DNA from: Burkholderiales bacterium
GTDB lineage: Bacteria; Pseudomonadota; Gammaproteobacteria; Burkholderiales; Casimicrobiaceae
Assembly (NCBI GenBank): GCA_025354075.1
Contig: JANXNO010000085.1
Span: forward strand, 1 to 10,876
Length of the DNA stretch: 10,876 bases
Reading direction: 5' to 3'
Both the position numbers and the translations under genes were made by a program. Below, piece after piece: positions 6,935-10,876 of the stretch (position 1 is its first letter; the number at the start of each line of letters is the position of its first letter). The notes under the pieces were generated by a model that was given only the letters and a program-made list of their open reading frames with translations, was not told the DNA's origin and did not search any database.

Positions 6935-8299
6935 TTAGAAAACGGACAACGGCCCCGCTGGAAAACGGTTCAGCGTCGGGAACGCTAGCGAGAGTTCGGT
7001 CGACGTCAAACCAAAACTGCCAGCGAGTGCGGCTGCATACTGTTCTGTTGCCGTGGTCGGAATCCATCGACCCCCACTGGTATCGTCAGGCCCATTCACC
7101 CGCAGGGTAGGAAACGTGCCGAAGAGCTGCTTGCCTTTGACCGCGCCACCCAACATCACATGATGGCTGCCCCAGCCGTGATCCGATCCACCGCTTCCAT
7201 TGGCGGGAAAGTCACGACCGAAATCGCTCATGGTAAACGACGTGACCTGGGCGGCGACACCCAGCTCAACAGTGGCCCGATAAAACGCCGCCATAGCGTC
7301 GCTGACGATGCCCAGCAACTCGCCCTGATCCGGCAATTGATCGATGCCATGGGTGTCAAAACCGCCAATAGAGCAGAAGAACACCTGCCGCTTCACACCA
7401 AACGAAGCTCGCGCAGCGATCAGCCGCGCCACGGTTCGTAACTGGTCACCGAGCCCTGATCCGGGAAACGTTGTCACCAATGGAGAGGCGCGACTCAGCG
7501 CCTCCTGAAACACGGCCTGTGTGGTGATACCGCGCTTGATGGTGTCGTTCCATGCCGCCTCAAACAAATGGCCACGTGCCGTGTTGATCATCTCACCGAA
7601 ACCCAGTGAGAGTGCGTCGCGACTGGTTGAGTCGTAGCTGTCAAAGCCAAAGTTGCCGTTGGATGCAACCAGAAAGGGCGACACGGTTGCGCCCTGTTGA
7701 AATCCACTACGGCCGTTCACCGCAACAGCGGTCGCCACGTTTTGCACACCGTTTAGGGAGGCCACCCTGTCCGCCACCCGCCCGCCCCAACCGAGCTTGA
7801 TTGAGCTGTCGGACGTGCCTGCTTGCCACTGACTCTGTTGATCGCTGTGAGAGAAAAGATTGGGCGGTATTTGCGCAGCGTTTGCCTGCCATTGCGCACG
7901 CGTCAGCGGCTGCATAAGTGGGCCAACGTTAGCGACGGCTGCACATTGCCCCGTCTCAAACAGGCTCGCCAGGGCACCCATCTGCGGATGCAATGCAAAG
8001 GGTCGACCCTGCGTGTTGGTTGGGTTGATCGCGTGCAAATCGCCGCGCGGCAACGCGAGTCGACCGCGACCGCTTTGATAATCTGAATAGCCCGCCACAT
8101 CAAGCGGAATCAGCAGATTGTTGCCGTCGTTACCACCGAACATGAAGATCGCCACCAGCGCCCGATAGTCGCTGGCGGTAGCGTTCTGTGCGAATGCTGC
8201 GCGAGTCAGCCCGCCCATGAGGCCGCCCCCCAGCATTACAGGGGCCAAGGCAGTTATTTTTAGCGCGCTGCGGCGGGACAAATCAAATGACTTTTGCAT
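6935..8299 (-). CDS. DUF1501 protein, Tat-exported
   Basis: The 454-residue protein starts with a twin-arginine signal: SRRSALKI at 8-15, a Gly/Ala hydrophobic core, and probable cleavage after AAFA near residue 37. The mature part carries DUF1501 hallmarks in order: FMFGGNDGNNLLIP (about 53-66), a Ser/His-containing NLFSHSDQQSQW (about 148-159), IGGFDTHG (about 312-319), SDFGRDF (about 359-365), and SDHGWGSHHVMLGG (about 373-386). DUF1501 belongs to the alkaline-phosphatase-like fold group by family knowledge; the DTH and DHG motifs look like its metal ligands, but the reaction is unknown. The gene starts 9 bp after the DUF1800 stop, with AGGCGA as ribosome binding site. Tat export suggests that it folds, perhaps with metal, before reaching the periplasm. 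Confidence 0.93.
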   Translation of the reverse strand: MQKSFDLSRRSALKITALAPVMLGGGLMGGLTRAAFAQNATASDYRALVAIFMFGGNDGNNLLIPLDVAGYSDYQSGRGRLALPRGDLHAINPTNTQGRPFALHPQMGALASLFETGQCAAVANVGPLMQPLTRAQWQANAAQIPPNLFSHSDQQSQWQAGTSDSSIKLGWGGRVADRVASLNGVQNVATAVAVNGRSGFQQGATVSPFLVASNGNFGFDSYDSTSRDALSLGFGEMINTARGHLFEAAWNDTIKRGITTQAVFQEALSRASPLVTTFPGSGLGDQLRTVARLIAARASFGVKRQVFFCSIGGFDTHGIDQLPDQGELLGIVSDAMAAFYRATVELGVAAQVTSFTMSDFGRDFPANGSGGSDHGWGSHHVMLGGAVKGKQLFGTFPTLRVNGPDDTSGGRWIPTTATEQYAAALAGSFGLTSTELSLAFPTLNRFPAGPLSVF

Positions 8300-8308
8300 G
8301 ACTGTCGC

Positions 8309-10258
8309 CTATCGTTGGATGACAAATTCGGGGGCAATGACCGCCAGATTCAGCGCTGCCTGCAAGCGATTGTCACGTTCGCTGACCGGGTAGGCATTGA
8401 TCGCCTTTTCGAGAATGGCTTGGGTGTTGGCAGATATGCCGCCGGCGAACAGCACCCAGTTCATGCGCTCGATCAATTTTGTGGTGGTGCCCGCATCGGA
8501 AAGCCATGTTGTCATGTCGAAGTCGACGCGATTGGCCTCCTCAGAACCGAGGCCACCGTCGCGGATCAAGCGCGAGAAAAAATTGGTGCTACCCACGACC
8601 TGGGTGTCCGTTGCATTCTGAAACTCAGGCGCGACAAGGCCCGCCTGCGCGATGGCACCCGCGCGGGTATAGAACGGCGAGAAAAAATTGAATACGGACG
8701 CCGCCAGCAACGGGGTCTGTCCAATGGCGTCATCCGGCGAATCAAGCCACCAGATAGAGTTGCGACCGCCGTTTGATTTAGCCCCCATCGCGTTAGCAAA
8801 GTGAACGAAGCGAATCATCGGCTCCCTCAGTTTTCCGTAAGAACTACTGGCGACGGCCGCAGTCGCGGGACTACGCGCCTCATCATCCAGCAATATCGCA
8901 CGCACCACCGCTTTAAGGTCGCCACGCACGCCAGAACCGTTGTTGTTCCACACAGCGACCACGCGTGTCATGTACGCCGGGGAAGGATTGCTGGTCACCA
9001 AAAACTGGATCAGCCGCTTGCTCATGAACGGTCCCACATTCGGGTGATTAGCGATGTTGTCAAGTGCATCGTCGAGGTCGCGCTCGGGCGTCTGCCCAGC
9101 GGGTAGTGCGACTCCGCCAAGCAGCATTTTGGTGCCGGTCGAATGATGACTGGGCCAGGCCTGCATCTCAACGGTCCAATTCTTTTTGGGCGGATTGAAG
9201 CCGTCAGAAAATGTTGTGTCGTTGCCGCCGAAGCTCCATCCGGTAAACACCTTCGCAAAGCCCTGAACCACGTTTTGATCGTAGGTGGCAATCGTCTTGC
9301 CTGCGGCATCGCGCTTCGGCGTGCCATCAACATTTAACTCAACCAGCCCAATCGAAAATAGCTGCAACACCTCGCGTGCGTAGTTTTCGCTCGGCATACG
9401 CCCGCTGACCAGGTCTTCCTTGTCGTTGCCGAGCATGTTCAGGTAGTAGCCCATGGCGGGCTGCAACGTCACGTCACGCAGCAGCGTGCGATAGTTGCCA
9501 AACGCGTTCTCATAAAGCGTATCCATCCATCCGGCCAGCGCGTCGGTATCCTGATCCGGCGCAATGTTGGACACCACCATGATTTCCGAGAGCGCAAGGG
9601 CTACGCGTGCGCGCAGACGAGCATCGGAAAACATCATGTTCTGCCAGATCGCTTCAAATATATGCTGCTCTTCGACTTTGAGGCTCTGGCTGCGCAAAGC
9701 GGCGAGATAGCCCGCGTGCGGATCCCAGGGACGAGCGAACTCAGACTCAATCCACGCCGCAGGCGTGCGATTGGCAACGTCGTCAATATCGGCCAAAGAG
9801 CGCGGCCCGAAGCTGGCCTGCAGCAACAGTCGCGCGGCGTTGATTCGCTTCGGATCGGTCGCGACAGGCACGCTACCAATACGCAGAATTACCTCGTTCG
9901 ACCACTGCGGCAGCGCGCCACCCACGTTGGCGGTGAATTTATGGTTACCAACCGGCAAATCAGGAATCTGCCAACTGCCCGACGCGAGATCGCTGCTGCC
10001 CCAGCGTTTGCCATTGAGGTACAGCCTCACCATAGCGTCACCATGGCCAACACTGGTGAACGAGACCGTAGCAGTCGCCCGATTGTTGGTGATGGCTCCA
10101 GCGCTTGCGCTCAGCACCAATTCTGCAGCTGCTGCGCTCCACGACGCGAAAAGCCAGATGAGAATGATCAGCGTCGCCGCAATGATCGTCAAACGATCTG
10201 ACCACTGTTTCTTGAACTGTGTTGCGTACAACTTCACACGGCCACCGCTTTGCTGCAT
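8309..10258 (-). CDS. DUF1800 protein with N-terminal Ig-like domain, exported or anchored
   Basis: The 649-residue protein begins with a basic segment and a hydrophobic helix (about 23-40) ending SAAAAE, either a signal peptide with a long n-region or a membrane anchor. Residues about 46-128 are Ser/Thr/Val-rich and read as an Ig-like beta-sandwich (VRLYLNGKRWG, VGNHKFTANVGG). DUF1800 follows from about 140: ARLLLQASFGP at 142-152, PSENYAREVLQLFSIGL at 289-305, the FAKVFTGWSF segment, HHSTGTKMLLGG, a KLREPMIRFVHF block, and SVFNFFSPFY. The family has no known reaction. It pairs widely with DUF1501, and the 9-bp gap here repeats that pattern. ATG 10258 is supported by AGGAG at 7 bases. The basic n-region of about 22 residues is long for a simple Sec signal. 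Confidence 0.92.
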   Translation of the reverse strand: MQQSGGRVKLYATQFKKQWSDRLTIIAATLIILIWLFASWSAAAAELVLSASAGAITNNRATATVSFTSVGHGDAMVRLYLNGKRWGSSDLASGSWQIPDLPVGNHKFTANVGGALPQWSNEVILRIGSVPVATDPKRINAARLLLQASFGPRSLADIDDVANRTPAAWIESEFARPWDPHAGYLAALRSQSLKVEEQHIFEAIWQNMMFSDARLRARVALALSEIMVVSNIAPDQDTDALAGWMDTLYENAFGNYRTLLRDVTLQPAMGYYLNMLGNDKEDLVSGRMPSENYAREVLQLFSIGLVELNVDGTPKRDAAGKTIATYDQNVVQGFAKVFTGWSFGGNDTTFSDGFNPPKKNWTVEMQAWPSHHSTGTKMLLGGVALPAGQTPERDLDDALDNIANHPNVGPFMSKRLIQFLVTSNPSPAYMTRVVAVWNNNGSGVRGDLKAVVRAILLDDEARSPATAAVASSSYGKLREPMIRFVHFANAMGAKSNGGRNSIWWLDSPDDAIGQTPLLAASVFNFFSPFYTRAGAIAQAGLVAPEFQNATDTQVVGSTNFFSRLIRDGGLGSEEANRVDFDMTTWLSDAGTTTKLIERMNWVLFAGGISANTQAILEKAINAYPVSERDNRLQAALNLAVIAPEFVIQR

Positions 10259-10346
10259 GGATAACTCCTGGTGCGCAAGTCCCCCGGTGCTGTGTCTACC
10301 CTGATGACGCGGTGGTTTGCGGCTCGCGGACGACAGTTGGAAGTCT

Positions 10347-10359
10347 ATGACGTCGTCAT
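10347..10359. promoter_or_regulatory. Perfect 13-bp palindrome upstream of the DUF1800 operon
   Basis: ATGACG-T-CGTCAT is a perfect inverted repeat with a single central base, about 90 bases before the DUF1800 start in the 129-bp gap that must hold the operon promoter. A related TGATGACG lies at 10302-10309, and its inverted copy CGTCATCA at 10354-10361 overlaps the palindrome, so two half-sites of the same type recur about 50 bp apart. This fits a dimeric repressor or activator site. No regulator gene is in the window. Confidence 0.35.
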
Positions 10360-10387
10360 CAAAAATGCAAGCAGACGGACATGTCGG

Positions 10388-10555
10388 TCAATGTGCGAAG
10401 GCAATCGCCTCATGACTATCTGGATCAAAAAGCACCGCTGCGGTCACGTCAATCGCAAGCTCTACCTCGTCCTGCCCGAGTGCTGCATCGGGATGCAGCC
10501 GACACACGCATCGCACGCCGCCGAGGGTGGTGAACACCAGCGTGTCAGCGCCGTG
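10388..10555 (-). CDS. C-terminal fragment of an ABC-transporter ATPase (UgpC/MalK-type TOBE domain)
   Basis: The last ~55 residues of this minus-strand frame, from HGADTLVFT to the end at TGA 10390-10388, match the TOBE tail of sugar or glycerol-phosphate import ATPases: a GADTLVFTTLGG strand, CRLHPDA, a VELAID strand and the LFDPDSHEAIA end, equivalent to the LFDxxTGxAI ending of UgpC/MalK. The nucleotide-binding domain is absent. Upstream of about 10555 the frame continues (MPKSLLIEIRL...) but that part is antisense to relaxase sequence and is not ABC-like, so the gene is cut at this point. It lies in the same direction as, and 129 bp before, the DUF1800 gene. The exact substrate class is uncertain. 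Confidence 0.65.
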   Translation of the reverse strand, partial: HGADTLVFTTLGGVRCVCRLHPDAALGQDEVELAIDVTAAVLFDPDSHEAIAFAH

Positions 10556-10876
10556 CATTACGATACCGATCATACGCATATCCATATCGCCATTAATAAA
10601 ATCCACCCCCAGCGCTATACCGCGCATGAGCCGTATTTCGATAAGAAGACTCTTGGGCAATTATGCCAGGCGCTGGAACAGGAATATGGCCTGGCGACCG
10701 ATAACCATATTGCCCACATGACGCCCGGCGAAGCCAAGGCGCAGGATATGGAAAAATCGGCAGGCATCGAAAGCCTGATCGGTTGGATCAAGCGCGGCTG
10801 TTTGTCGGAACTGCTGGCAGCTTCATCTTGGGATGAACTGCATAAGACGTTGGCAAAAAATAGTCTGACCTTATCC
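10532..10876 (+). CDS. Internal fragment of a MobP/TraI-family conjugative relaxase (both ends missing)
   Basis: This frame is open to the window end and contains the relaxase motif III HYDTDHTHIHIAINKIHP (10556-10609), the three-histidine metal site used by DNA-nicking relaxases of the MobP family (RP4 TraI-like). Before it, EHQRVSAV also fits the family; after it come YTAHEPYFDKKTLGQLC, a YGLATDNH segment, and DMEKSAGIESLIGWIKRG with SSWDELHKTLAKN, all in family order. A relaxase normally has the nicking tyrosine motif about 100 or more residues earlier, but here the frame upstream of 10532 is antisense to an ABC gene and carries no such motif. The protein is therefore fused to unrelated sequence on the left and cut by the window end. 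GC is about 51%, lower than the flank. Confidence 0.8.

Noticed and set aside
8294..8776. 160-codon plus-strand frame opposite DUF1800
   Set aside because: It is antisense to conserved DUF1800 coding sequence and has no recognisable protein features.
10556..10660. N-terminal part of the minus-strand frame ending at 10388 (MPKSLLIEIRL...) as a genuine protein start
   Set aside because: It is antisense to conserved relaxase codons and unlike ABC ATPases; the frame is only open by chance across the junction.

Overview
The window is about 10.9 kb of GC-rich bacterial DNA with dense short-gap gene packing. Gene content suggests a Gram-negative betaproteobacterium, Burkholderiales-like: a MesD-type core methionine synthase, a Tat-exported DUF1501 protein paired with a DUF1800 protein, several Sec-exported small proteins, and an EamA drug/metabolite transporter. 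This placement is inferred from protein flavour, not from a marker gene. No rRNA, tRNA, CRISPR array or insertion sequence was found.

Layout, left to right. The C-terminal end of an unrecognised gene (1-261, +) converges on a biliverdin-type heme oxygenase (303-947, -). The heme oxygenase shares a divergent promoter region containing a 7-bp dyad with a small exported protein that has a GOLD-like beta-sandwich look (1102-1476, +). An exported two-cysteine protein (1675-2205, -) is divergent from mesD (2369-3403, +), a core methionine synthase of the folate-independent class. Next on the + strand come an alpha/beta-hydrolase esterase (3574-4800), a 46-residue four-cysteine protein (4884-5024) and an unrecognised exported protein (5125-5964). 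These converge on a minus-strand block that reads, in transcription order, DUF1800 (10258-8309), DUF1501 (8299-6935) and an EamA transporter (6879-5980). The first two are almost certainly one operon (9-bp gap), and the transporter may be its third gene (55-bp gap).

The right end is the most anomalous part. The minus strand at 10388-10555 encodes the last ~55 residues of an ABC-transporter ATPase of the sugar/glycerol-phosphate type (TOBE domain). From about 10532 onward the plus strand instead encodes the internal part of a MobP/TraI-type conjugative relaxase (three-histidine motif, then the region after it), running off the window end. The two reading frames overlap over roughly 21-24 bp that fit both families, and hand-counted GC drops from about 64% to about 51%. 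This is either an illegitimate recombination with a conjugative element or, more likely, a short-overlap assembly chimera at a contig end.

The genes do not form a single pathway. The coherent units are the DUF1800-DUF1501 exported pair and, individually, heme degradation and methionine synthesis. I found no convincing new defence or mobile system. The best uncharacterised material is the 46-residue Cys protein, the DUF1800/DUF1501 pair, the orphan exported proteins, and mesD standing without its usual partner.
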